Notes: generated from the letters alone by a model not told the origin. Shown: positions 48,278 to 56,757, counted from the stretch's first letter. The stretch is 64,000 nucleotides of DNA from Bacteroidota bacterium (GCA_018268085.1 JAFDXE010000001.1:62001-126000), one strand, 5' to 3'. Numbers and translations: made by a program.

Positions 48278-48706
48278 ATGAAACATATTGAATGTCCGAA
48301 ATGCAAAAGCCAGCAGGTAGCTAAAAGCGGCGTGGTTAAAGGGCGACAGCGATATCATTGTAAAGAGTGCAAATACTTTTTTACGGTGTTAAAAGAAGGG
48401 CGGAAGATCGATCCGTACTACGTTATCAAAGCCCTTCAGCTCCATATTGAAGGGGTTAGTTTCCGTGAAATTGAAAGGATCTTAGGCATCAGTCATGTAA
48501 GCGTAATGAACTGGGTTAAAACGTATGGTGTTAAAGCACCGGAAAACAACAACTATCATCCAACCTACCAGGTGTTGAACCAGGAGGAACTTATACAGTT
48601 TTTTGCAGGGAAAGATGCGTTGAAAAATGCAGGCTGTATCGTAACCGAACTTGGAGATAAATTCATGCTCATAAAATGGGAACGTTTCAGAAAAAACAGT
48701 TTCTGA
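48278..48706 (+). CDS. Stand-alone IS1 InsA-like zinc-ribbon/HTH protein
   Basis: A 142-residue protein with the DNA-binding half of an IS1-type transposase. A zinc ribbon has Cys6-x2-Cys9 and Cys28-x2-Cys31 (ECPKCK and CKECKYFF), and an HTH at about 58-82 includes FREIERILGISHVSVMNWVKTYG. The catalytic InsB DDE part is absent. The C-terminal 50 residues (LNQEELIQFF and the LGDKFMLIKWER end) are unlike transposases. No terminal inverted repeats or target duplication were found. The intact frame, the operator-like repeats at its own promoter and the position between acs and a transport operon suggest a domesticated transcription factor. Confidence 0.75.
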   Translation: MKHIECPKCKSQQVAKSGVVKGRQRYHCKECKYFFTVLKEGRKIDPYYVIKALQLHIEGVSFREIERILGISHVSVMNWVKTYGVKAPENNNYHPTYQVLNQEELIQFFAGKDALKNAGCIVTELGDKFMLIKWERFRKNSF

Positions 48707-48708
48707 AA

Positions 48709-48736
48709 CCTATACCTTTAGCAGCATTATAGGTAT
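48709..48736. promoter_or_regulatory. Inverted AGGTATAG-type repeat upstream of the porin
   Basis: CCTATACCTTTAG (reverse complement CTAAAGGTATAGG) at 48709-48721 and TATAGGTATG nearby (AGGTAT at 48731-48736) form an inverted pair of the motif found in the acs/regulator gap. It lies between the regulator stop and the porin start (48794). Confidence 0.6.
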
Positions 48737-48793
48737 GATTTGGCAACAGGCAGTTTTGTGGCTGAAATTCGAATCACACAAAACGCTTGCACT

Positions 48794-50188
48794 ATGACCA
48801 GAATTTTATTAACCGGGCTGATGTGTTTAGTATCCATCGCACAAGCCTTCTCCCAGGGAACCACACCCAAAAAAGACATCGACCACAGCTACAAACCCAT
48901 GACGCTGAAACTAGATGAGAAAGGACAAAAATTTATTAGGATAATCACCTGGCACCAGATGTGGATTAGCCACACGATGAACAATCCGGGAACAACAGAC
49001 ATCAACGGAAAGGTTCAGAAATCATCCAACGATTTCGGTATCCGCAGATCAAGAGTGCTCATCCAGGCACAGATCTCTCCACGGTTCATGATCGTATCCC
49101 ACTTTGGTATTAATAACCAGAGTTTCAGTAACGGTGGCGGTTCCGGAACATTGGGAACCGGCGCCAGTGCAACCGGGCAGGGCGGTAAAAGACCCCAATT
49201 GTATATTCATGATGCATTCACCGATTATGCCATAGTACCAGGGAAATTTCACATGGGTGCAGGCCTGCATTACTGGAACGGAGTAAGCAGGATGAGCAGC
49301 AACAGCACATTGAATTTTATGACGCTTGATGCTCCCATCTTCAACTGGGTTAATATTGATGCAACCGATCAGTTTGCCCGCCAGTTAGGTGTGTACACTA
49401 AAGGACAGATCGGCAGACTTGATTATCGGATGCACCTGAACAAACCTTTTGCTTTTGGTATCAATGCAGATTCAGCCAATTCAACAACAGCCGTTAATGT
49501 ATTTACAGAAAACTGGGCAACCGGCGGTTATTTCAACTGGATGTTCTTCGATAAAGAAAGTAATGTGCTTCCTTATTTTGTAGGATCTTATCTCGGTACA
49601 AAAAAAGTACTAAACATTGGAGCCGGCTGGTACACGCACAACGGAGCAACAGCCACCAAAGCTTCGCCAACAGACCCCGTTGTAAAACATAACCAACGCA
49701 ATACAGGCATTGATGTTTACCTCGATATGCCTTTGAACAAGAAAAAAGGAACGGCCATCAATTTCTACTCTGTTTGGTACAATTCCTATTTCGGGCACAA
49801 TTACCTGCGCAACATCGGCATATTGAATCAACATCCATCAACGGTATCTACTGCAGTTGATGCAAACACAAGCTGGGCAGGAGGGGGAAACCTTCAACCT
49901 ACTATCGGAACAGGCAATATCTGGTATAGCCAGTTCGGCTATCTGTTACCGCGTTTCAAAAACGGCACCGCATTTATGCCGTATGCAACATTCACTTATA
50001 AAAAGTTCGATCGTATCGGTAAAGCTTCCGGGCAGTACGACCTCGGCATGAACTATTTCATCAGCAACCACAATGCAAAAATTACTTTGCAATACAGCAG
50101 CAGGCCGGTGTACAAAAGAGTAAACAATAACCCTGAAAGAAACGGTTCAGAAGGCGCATTCATTTTACAAACCCACATCTTCCTTTAA
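48794..50188 (+). CDS. Outer-membrane porin
   Basis: A 464-residue exported beta-barrel protein with a signal peptide (cleavage near AQAFSQG). The body alternates short polar and aromatic strands (ITWHQMWISHTMNN, RRSRVLIQAQISPRFMIVSHFG, ITLQYSSRPVYKR) and ends in Phe-Leu (THIFL), as for outer-membrane proteins. It is the first gene of the transport operon, 11 nt before the MHS transporter. This suggests that it lets the same small substrate through the outer membrane. The start at 48794 is the ATG before the signal peptide. An upstream extension to 48740 is rejected. Confidence 0.78.
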   Translation: MTRILLTGLMCLVSIAQAFSQGTTPKKDIDHSYKPMTLKLDEKGQKFIRIITWHQMWISHTMNNPGTTDINGKVQKSSNDFGIRRSRVLIQAQISPRFMIVSHFGINNQSFSNGGGSGTLGTGASATGQGGKRPQLYIHDAFTDYAIVPGKFHMGAGLHYWNGVSRMSSNSTLNFMTLDAPIFNWVNIDATDQFARQLGVYTKGQIGRLDYRMHLNKPFAFGINADSANSTTAVNVFTENWATGGYFNWMFFDKESNVLPYFVGSYLGTKKVLNIGAGWYTHNGATATKASPTDPVVKHNQRNTGIDVYLDMPLNKKKGTAINFYSVWYNSYFGHNYLRNIGILNQHPSTVSTAVDANTSWAGGGNLQPTIGTGNIWYSQFGYLLPRFKNGTAFMPYATFTYKKFDRIGKASGQYDLGMNYFISNHNAKITLQYSSRPVYKRVNNNPERNGSEGAFILQTHIFL

Positions 50189-50199
50189 AAATTATAATC

Positions 50200-51906
50200 A
50201 TGGCAAACGTTCAAATTAAAACCAAACCAGAAAAGGGGATGGCCTTTGTAATAGGCGCCTCATCTGTAGGTACGTTGATAGAATGGTACGACTTCTACAT
50301 TTTCGGTATGCTGGCTACCATTATTTCCAAACAGTTCTTCCCGGAAGATTCCGGTACATCCGCATTGCTGAGTACACTCGCCATATTTGCAGCGGGTTTT
50401 ATTGTACGTCCGTTCGGTGCACTGGTATTCGGCAGGCTCGGCGATCTTATCGGGCGTAAATATACTTTTTTACTTACGCTGATACTTATGGGTGGATCAA
50501 CATTCGCTATTGGATTGGTTCCGGGTTACCAGGCAATAGGTTGGGCAGCTCCCATCATCGTACTGGTATTACGCCTCGTACAGGGCCTGGCATTGGGTGG
50601 CGAATACGGCGGTGCAGCTACTTACGTTGCCGAACATGCGCCGGCAGGCAGAAGAGGATTCTGGACAAGCTGGATTCAAACAACTGCAACCCTTGGTTTA
50701 TTCCTGGCTTTGGGCATCATCATCCTCGTTCGGCAGTTGCAGGGGATCGAAAAATTCTCAGCAGAGTGGGGAGGCTGGCGTTATCCTTTCTGGATATCAT
50801 TATTGCTGGTTATCGTTTCCATCATCATACGAATGCGCATGTCAGAAAGCCCGATGTTCGCCAAAGTAAAAGCAGAGGGAAAAACTTCCGTTAATCCTTT
50901 AAAAGAAAGTTTCGGTCACCGGGCTAATTTTAAAATGGTATTACTGGCATTGTTTGGTGCCGTAATGGGACAAGGTGTTGTTTGGTACACCGGCCAGTTT
51001 TATGCACAAACATTCATCGAGAATATCTGTAAAGTAAACTTCATCGACTCCCGAAATATTTTGCTCATCGCTATCCTGTTTGCCACACCTTTCTTTGTGA
51101 TATTCGGAGCATTGAGTGATAAAGTGGGAAGAAAATGGATCATGTTACTCGGAATGTTGTTCGCTGTAGTTTCTTACAGGTACGTGTACCAGCAGTTCCT
51201 GGATTATACGAATGTTGCCTCAAAACGCAGCATGCTGGATGCATCAAAAACCACCGCCTCCGATCCTGCAGCAACCCTGGATGCAAAAGATAAAAAGAAA
51301 GCACTGGTAAGTATCAAATATGATTCTGTGTACACCGATGGAGCGGTATATACTTTTACTAAAACAGATACACTTCACCTGGCCGCTGAATATACAGGCA
51401 ACACGGCTACACTTGGCTACATCATTGCCGGTAAAGACGATGCCGCTAAGATGGATACGGTGATTACAAAGGTGAAAGTAAAATCCGGTCACACACTCAA
51501 TGATGGCATCAACTATGTTCAGGTAGAAAAGAAATCTGCCAAACCGGGTGTTGTTATTGAAAAATCACTTGATAGCGGCACATTCTGGAAGATGGTAATG
51601 TGGGTATTCCTGCTTATTGTTTTTGTAACCATGGTTTACGGTCCCATTGCGGCATTCCTCGTTGAATTGTTCCCTACAAAAATCAGGTACACTTCCATGT
51701 CACTGCCTTATCATATCGGTAATGGTGTGTTTGGTGGATTGGTTCCATTCCTTGGCACACTGATCGTTGAATTTACCAAAACAAAAGAAGTACCGGCTGG
51801 TGATCCGCTGGCCGGATTATGGTATCCTATTGGCATTGCTGCGTTGTGCTTCATTATTGGCAGTATTTACCTGCGCAACAAGATCGATGAAGATGTTATG
51901 GACTAA
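50200..51906 (+). CDS. MHS-family major facilitator transporter with inserted domain
   Basis: A 568-residue proton-symport carrier of the metabolite:H+ symporter type. N-terminal signatures include GTLIEWYDFYIFGM, GRLGDLIGRKYTF and LRLVQGLALGGEYGGAATYVAEHAPAGRRG. Family members carry proline/betaine, citrate, ketoglutarate, shikimate or short carboxylates. An insertion of about 130 residues (about 333-460), polar and beta-rich, lies between predicted membrane helices 9 and 10, so it would face the periplasm. The normal length is about 430. The position beside acs and a sensor kinase makes a carboxylate substrate likely. Confidence 0.87.
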   Translation: MANVQIKTKPEKGMAFVIGASSVGTLIEWYDFYIFGMLATIISKQFFPEDSGTSALLSTLAIFAAGFIVRPFGALVFGRLGDLIGRKYTFLLTLILMGGSTFAIGLVPGYQAIGWAAPIIVLVLRLVQGLALGGEYGGAATYVAEHAPAGRRGFWTSWIQTTATLGLFLALGIIILVRQLQGIEKFSAEWGGWRYPFWISLLLVIVSIIIRMRMSESPMFAKVKAEGKTSVNPLKESFGHRANFKMVLLALFGAVMGQGVVWYTGQFYAQTFIENICKVNFIDSRNILLIAILFATPFFVIFGALSDKVGRKWIMLLGMLFAVVSYRYVYQQFLDYTNVASKRSMLDASKTTASDPAATLDAKDKKKALVSIKYDSVYTDGAVYTFTKTDTLHLAAEYTGNTATLGYIIAGKDDAAKMDTVITKVKVKSGHTLNDGINYVQVEKKSAKPGVVIEKSLDSGTFWKMVMWVFLLIVFVTMVYGPIAAFLVELFPTKIRYTSMSLPYHIGNGVFGGLVPFLGTLIVEFTKTKEVPAGDPLAGLWYPIGIAALCFIIGSIYLRNKIDEDVMD

Positions 51907-51926
51907 TCAATCACAATTAAAAACTC

Positions 51927-52187
51927 ATGTATATGAATGCAATAAAAAAATTACTGGGCTTCGTTTGGATGTTACTGGCGCCCGCAATCGTTGGGTTTCT
52001 CTTCTGGCAGGCTGCTGATAAAATCGGGAAAGCAACGGAAGCAACAAAAGCCAACGTTACGTTACAATGGTCTATCATCCTGATCATATTCCTTCCCATT
52101 TGCATTGGCTTGCTGATCTTCGGATTCTATTCTTTGAAAGGATACTATGATCATTTACCGGAGAATTCAGCAGAGATCACAGATTAA
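51927..52187 (+). CDS. Small two-helix membrane protein
   Basis: An 86-residue protein with two hydrophobic helices (about 8-28 and 47-68) and a short acidic tail. An alternative start is at 51933. It is 20 nt after the transporter in the same operon, so an accessory or stabilising role is plausible. No family was recognised. Confidence 0.65.
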   Translation: MYMNAIKKLLGFVWMLLAPAIVGFLFWQAADKIGKATEATKANVTLQWSIILIIFLPICIGLLIFGFYSLKGYYDHLPENSAEITD

Positions 52188-52257
52188 TGATGATTCTATT
52201 TTTTTGAGCGGGATAACATTTTGCATAAATTGTTGTGCAGTTGTTATCCCTTTTTAT

Positions 52258-52467
52258 ATGCCCGAACACATCAGACGACCAAAATATGTATTACTGAGTA
52301 TTCTCCTGCTCCTGCTAATTTCTTACCCGATACTTTCACTCCCGAATAAAATAAAATTACTGGGGGGAATACCGGTGTTGCTCTTCTATCTTTTTATAGT
52401 GTGGCTTGTCATAATAGTTTTGGCTTACAGGATCAGCGAAGAAAATCCGAAGAAAAAAAATGAGTAA
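52258..52467 (+). CDS. Small two-helix membrane protein coupled to the sensor kinase
   Basis: A 69-residue protein beginning at the ATG at 52258, with two hydrophobic helices (about 10-27 and 32-58) and a charged tail ending KKKNE. Its stop overlaps the start of the kinase gene by 8 bp, so the two are translationally coupled. In the SLC5 transporter family small helper subunits are encoded next to the permease, and this could be such a partner. That is inference. Confidence 0.65.
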   Translation: MPEHIRRPKYVLLSILLLLLISYPILSLPNKIKLLGGIPVLLFYLFIVWLVIIVLAYRISEENPKKKNE

Positions 52468-55165
52468 CCTGCTCGTTGTTATAGCATCTTTATTTTACCT
52501 GGCGTTATTGTTCGGTGTGGCATGGTATGCAGAATTCCGGCTGAAAAAAGGAAAAAGCATCATAAATAACGGGTATGTTTATGCGCTTTCTTTATCGGTG
52601 TACTGTACTGCCTGGACCTACTACGGAAGTGTGGGACGGGCTTCGGTAAATGGAGTGGAATTCCTGGCGATATATCTTGGGCCTACCATCGCTGCCATTT
52701 TATTCTGGCCTTTTTTGCAGAAGATGATCAGGATATGCAAAACGCAACACATCAACAGTATTGCAGATCTTATATCTACCCGTTACGGTAAGAATTTTTC
52801 CATTGCCGTTATTGTAACGATCCTGTGTGTAGTTGGTGTTATCCCATATATCTCTTTACTACTAAAAGCCATTTCCAACAGCATCCATTTGCTCACCGGT
52901 CCAACAGCAGGAAATTCATCCATTGCCGGTTTCCTTGACGATAAAACTTTTTATATCGCCGCAGTACTTACTGTTTTCATTATACTTTTTGGAACAAGAT
53001 CCGTGGATGCCTCCGAAAAACATGAAGGCCTGGTGGCTGCCATTGCTTTCGAATCCATTGTAAAACTCATTGCATTTATCGCAGCAGGTATTTTCATTGT
53101 GTATGGAATTTTCAATGGTTTTGAAAGTATTTTCACGCCTGCACTCAACGATCCTGAACTAAGGAATCTTTTCACACTCGGCGACAAAACCTCTTACGGC
53201 ACCTGGCTGGGATTATTATTAGTATCCATGCTGGCCGTTTTCTTTTTGCCACGCCAGTTCCAGGTAAGCGTGGTAGAAAACAACAGTGAAGCGCATATAA
53301 AGAAAGCAACCTGGATGTTCCCACTATACCTGTTTCTCATTAATATTTTTGTATTGCCTGTTGCCATCGCCGGTAAACTCATTTTTGCCGGCACCGCCAT
53401 TGATGCCGACACTTTCGTTTTGGCATTACCGTTACACTATGGACACCAGTTGTTAAGTCTCTTTATTTTCATAGGCGGTTTTTCTGCAGCAACCAGTATG
53501 ATCATTGTAGAAACGATAGCCCTTAGTACGATGATGAGTAACAATATTGCCACGCCATTGTTACTATCCGCAAAAAAATTCAAACCTGCACAGGATGGAT
53601 TGCTCAGCCGTTCCATCCTGCACATCCGGAGGATAAGCATTGCCATTATCATTTTGCTGGCTTATATCTACGATAAAACCATTGCACAAAATCAATCACT
53701 GGTATCTATCGGGCTGGTGTCTTTTGTAGCCGTTGCCCAGTTTGCGCCCGCTGTAATTGGCGGATTGTATTGGAAAGATGCATCAAAGAATGGCGCCATT
53801 GCGGGCATCTTCGCAGGTTTTGCGGTATGGTTTTTTACACTGGTTATACCTTCACTCGTAAGCGCTGGCATTGTTAATGAATCCATTCTTCAAAATGGAT
53901 TGTTTGGATTGAGTTGGTTGAAACCCTTTTCATTGTTTGGCATGGAGGGTTTTGATTCCATTACCCATGCTGCTTTCTGGAGTTTATTATTCAACACAGT
54001 GATTTTTGTTTCTGTATCTGTAAACAGTAAAAAAACATCAACAGAAATATACCAGGCGGAAATATTTGTAGACATCTTTAAACACAGCGCCCGGCAAAAT
54101 AAAATTGTATGGCAGGGCAGCGCCTATCTTGAAGACATCTATTCCTTGCTCGACAATTTCATTGGTACAGGTAAATCGGAAAAAATAATAAAAAATTATG
54201 CTGCAAGAAACAGGATATCACTGGAAACAAAAAAGGCCGATCCGGCGCTGGTGAACTTTGCTGAAAAACTATTATCGGGTGTTATCGGTTCTGCATCGGC
54301 ACATATTATGATACGCAGTGCAACCAAAGAAGAAGAACTGAAAATAGATGAAGTAATCAGTATGTTGCGGGAATCGCAGCAGATCATGGAACTGAACAAA
54401 GAGTTGCGCAGGAAATCGGCTGAATTAAAAAAAGCAACGCAGCAACTATCTGCCGTTAATGAACAACTGAAACAAATGGATTTGCTCAAAGATGAATTCC
54501 TGTACACGGTTACGCATGAATTGCGAACACCATTAACGTCAATAAGGGCAATGTCGGAGATCGTACACGACAATGAAGATATGCCACCGGAAGAAAAACA
54601 ATTGTTCCTGGGCAATGTAATTAAAGAAACGGAGCGATTAAGCCATCTGATTACGCAGGTATTAAATCTTGAAAAATATGAAAGCGGCCGGCAGGTATTG
54701 AATTTAACGCCTGTAGTTTTCAATACCCTTGTGAAGGATTGCATTAATTCTGTATTGCCGCTTGCAAAAGAAAAAAGCGTATTAATTGAAGCCAGGATTC
54801 CCAATTCAATGTTTGTAGTAAGATGTGATGCCGACCTATTAATACAGGTAATGAATAACCTGTTATCGAATGCCATAAAATTTGTAGAAGAAGGAACAGG
54901 CCGGATAAGAGTATGGATACACGCCGGAGATGACGAACTACAGGTTTGGGTGGAAGACAATGGTAAAGGCATACCTGATGAGTTGCACGAACAGGTTTTC
55001 GACAAATTTTTCCAGGCAAGAAATCAAACACTTAAAAAGCCGCAGGGCAGTGGTTTAGGGTTAGCCATCAGCAAAAAAATTATTGAAATGCACCAGGGGC
55101 GGATATGGGTTGAAAATGTGCAGGATAAGGGAGCCCGGTTTATCTTTACATTACCAAACAGATAA
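52460..55165 (+). CDS. CbrA-like sensor: SLC5 transporter fused to a histidine kinase
   Basis: 901 residues. The first 520 or so form a sodium:solute symporter (SLC5) domain with about 13 helices (YYGSVGRASVNGVEFLAIYLGP, IADLISTRYGK, GGFSAATSMIIVETIALSTMMSNN). Residues about 535-645 form a linker resembling the STAC domain of CbrA (WQGSAYLEDIYSLLDNFIGTGKSEKII). A coiled coil follows (about 640-680), then HisKA with His686 in LYTVTHELRTPLTSIRAMSE, and HATPase_c (NAIKFVEEG, DNGKGIPDE, GSGLGLAISKKIIE). It couples uptake or binding of a small solute to phosphorylation of the adjacent receiver. It lacks the PAS domain seen in some relatives. Confidence 0.88.
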   Translation: MSNLLVVIASLFYLALLFGVAWYAEFRLKKGKSIINNGYVYALSLSVYCTAWTYYGSVGRASVNGVEFLAIYLGPTIAAILFWPFLQKMIRICKTQHINSIADLISTRYGKNFSIAVIVTILCVVGVIPYISLLLKAISNSIHLLTGPTAGNSSIAGFLDDKTFYIAAVLTVFIILFGTRSVDASEKHEGLVAAIAFESIVKLIAFIAAGIFIVYGIFNGFESIFTPALNDPELRNLFTLGDKTSYGTWLGLLLVSMLAVFFLPRQFQVSVVENNSEAHIKKATWMFPLYLFLINIFVLPVAIAGKLIFAGTAIDADTFVLALPLHYGHQLLSLFIFIGGFSAATSMIIVETIALSTMMSNNIATPLLLSAKKFKPAQDGLLSRSILHIRRISIAIIILLAYIYDKTIAQNQSLVSIGLVSFVAVAQFAPAVIGGLYWKDASKNGAIAGIFAGFAVWFFTLVIPSLVSAGIVNESILQNGLFGLSWLKPFSLFGMEGFDSITHAAFWSLLFNTVIFVSVSVNSKKTSTEIYQAEIFVDIFKHSARQNKIVWQGSAYLEDIYSLLDNFIGTGKSEKIIKNYAARNRISLETKKADPALVNFAEKLLSGVIGSASAHIMIRSATKEEELKIDEVISMLRESQQIMELNKELRRKSAELKKATQQLSAVNEQLKQMDLLKDEFLYTVTHELRTPLTSIRAMSEIVHDNEDMPPEEKQLFLGNVIKETERLSHLITQVLNLEKYESGRQVLNLTPVVFNTLVKDCINSVLPLAKEKSVLIEARIPNSMFVVRCDADLLIQVMNNLLSNAIKFVEEGTGRIRVWIHAGDDELQVWVEDNGKGIPDELHEQVFDKFFQARNQTLKKPQGSGLGLAISKKIIEMHQGRIWVENVQDKGARFIFTLPNR

Positions 55166-55168
55166 TTT

Positions 55169-55543
55169 ATGGCAGCGCCGAATAAAATTCTTGTTGTAGA
55201 TGATGATCCGTACATCCTGATGTCGCTTGAATTTCTAATGAAAAAGAACGGCTTTGATGTTGTGGTAGCCAGGAATGGAACGGAAGCATTGGAAATTTTA
55301 CACAAACAAATGCCACAACTGGTTTTGCTGGACATTATGATGCCCGATGTAGATGGCTATGAAATTTGCAGGCAGATTAAGGAAGATCCGGTGCTGGAAT
55401 CCATCCAGGTTGTGTTCATGAGTGCCAAAACAAAAGATTCGGATATTCGTAAAGGTTATGAACTCGGAGCATCTTTATACGTAACAAAGCCTTTCAGTAC
55501 AAGAGACCTGATGAAAAAAATAAAAGAATTACTTGCTGCTTAA
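55169..55543 (+). CDS. Stand-alone response-regulator receiver
   Basis: A 124-residue CheY-like domain with the acidic pocket DDD (11-13), the phospho-acceptor Asp55 in LLDIMMPD, Ser85 in FMSAK and Lys107 in VTKPFS. There is no output domain. It starts 3 nt after the kinase stop and is clearly its partner. Since it cannot bind DNA itself, it must signal through another protein, possibly the InsA-like regulator upstream, which is speculative. Confidence 0.9.
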   Translation: MAAPNKILVVDDDPYILMSLEFLMKKNGFDVVVARNGTEALEILHKQMPQLVLLDIMMPDVDGYEICRQIKEDPVLESIQVVFMSAKTKDSDIRKGYELGASLYVTKPFSTRDLMKKIKELLAA

Positions 55544-55574
55544 TGCAACAACTTTCAGGTAAAAACATATTAAC

Positions 55575-55597
55575 AAAAAGCCGGTGAGAACACCGGC
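55575..55597 (-). terminator. Rho-independent terminator for the orphan hypothetical gene
   Basis: On the minus strand GCCGGTG, a 4-nt loop, CACCGGC, then five T. It also lies just beyond the receiver gene on the other strand, where no T-run follows the stem. Confidence 0.8.
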
Positions 55598-55674
55598 CTG
55601 ATATTAATACTGTAATTACTTCAGCAATGACGAGGTAGAGGTAAGCAAGGCCGTAAATAATTACTATCTATTAT

Positions 55675-56400
55675 TTATTTCAATCTTCCCATGGCTATTG
55701 CCGCAGCAGGTAACCATTTTAAATCTTTATTCATAAAGCCATTCCCGGTATCAGATGTTTGATATTCCAATGCCATGGCCAATACTGCAATGTCTCCGGT
55801 GCCGCCGCTGGTATTGAATTCAAGTGATGTAGCCGGCAATGGATCGTTATTATAATCAAAACTGTATTGTTCCGTACACAAATTGTATTGGTGAACATCA
55901 TCCTTAAAAGGAGAGGTTACTACAACCAGTTTTATATTCACTTTAATGGTACGAAGTGGTGCTTTGATGTTTATCCTGGGTATCATTTCAGCAAGGGTAA
56001 TTTTTAGTTTACCATTTCCACAATCCTCAATTGTTATATCTGTATTGATCAGGTCTCTCAGATCTACTGCAGCATTTAACCTGCACATGCCACTATTCTT
56101 TACTGATAGTTCCCAAACCGCATCATCTTTATGAACCGCATACAGGTTTCGCATCCAACCCCTGAAATTGTTATACGTCTCACGACCAAAGCGAAATAAA
56201 AAACGATCCTTCATCTGCATGATCATCTTTGAACCGTATTTGGAAATAGTCCCGAAAACGGTATTCAGAGGATTCACTTTCGCACCCTGTTTCTTATTCC
56301 TCTTGCCCGGCTTTGAACGCACATAATTCTTTCCATTCATGGTATAGAAAACATAATTCCCTATAGCGCCACTAAATCCCTTTTCAGTTACACGAGCCAT
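55675..56400 (-). CDS. Orphan hypothetical protein with basic N-terminus
   Basis: A 241-residue cytosolic protein. The first 60 residues are basic and glycine-rich, with GAIGNYVFYTMNGKNYVRSKPGKRNKKQG. This pattern opens a group of Bacteroidota proteins of unknown function. The rest is beta-rich with no catalytic motif. It is isolated, with its own terminator, and is preceded by a 500-bp AT-rich intergenic region with a long inverted repeat, which is unlike its neighbours. It could be an accessory, laterally acquired gene. Confidence 0.6.
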   Translation of the reverse strand: MARVTEKGFSGAIGNYVFYTMNGKNYVRSKPGKRNKKQGAKVNPLNTVFGTISKYGSKMIMQMKDRFLFRFGRETYNNFRGWMRNLYAVHKDDAVWELSVKNSGMCRLNAAVDLRDLINTDITIEDCGNGKLKITLAEMIPRINIKAPLRTIKVNIKLVVVTSPFKDDVHQYNLCTEQYSFDYNNDPLPATSLEFNTSGGTGDIAVLAMALEYQTSDTGNGFMNKDLKWLPAAAIAMGRLK

Positions 56401-56429
56401 AAATGATCATTTCAAAGTTTTGTTTTTGG

Positions 56430-56471
56430 GATGCATGTTACCAAACAACTAGCAGTTAAGTAACATGCATC
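56430..56471. repeat. 12-bp perfect inverted repeat upstream of the orphan gene
   Basis: GATGCATGTTAC (56430-56441) and GTAACATGCATC (56460-56471) with an 18-nt spacer, 30 bp from the start codon at 56400. It fits either an operator or a leader hairpin. The rest of 56472-56728 is AT-rich without a gene that I can support. Confidence 0.65.
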
Positions 56472-56728
56472 AACATAGGATTGTTGGATATTCAATACAT
56501 CAAATATACAATAAATTTTAATTAAAACACATTTCTTGTGGTTTTTTATGAAAATAATGTGGGAATACTATGGTATTGATGAAGCATGAAAGTAGCTTAT
56601 TTAAAACAAATTGTTTATTACTTAAAAAGAGGAGACTTTATTAATAATTTAATAATCAATTGAATAGTTCATTCGTACTGGTAGCGTGCAAGGGCCTGTT
56701 CAAATCAAAATTTTACCGCAAAAGGGCA

Positions 56729-56757
56729 CAAAAAATCCCGGAAAAAATTTCCGGGAT
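56729..56757 (-). terminator. Rho-independent terminator downstream of the MATE gene
   Basis: On the minus strand ATCCCGGAAA, a 3-nt loop and TTTCCGGGAT are followed by T. It lies about 145 nt beyond the MATE stop. The stretch between (56758-56901) holds a short open frame of 25 codons that I do not call. Confidence 0.8.

Noticed and set aside
48222..48736. Insertion-sequence ends around the InsA-like gene
   Set aside because: The repeats are short, direct at one side and inverted at the other, and lie at promoters. There are no matching terminal repeats, target duplication or catalytic frame.
54196..55005. Long antisense frame of 269 codons opposite the sensor kinase
   Set aside because: Shadow of the kinase reading frame. 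It is Ser/Cys-rich with no domain and no promoter.
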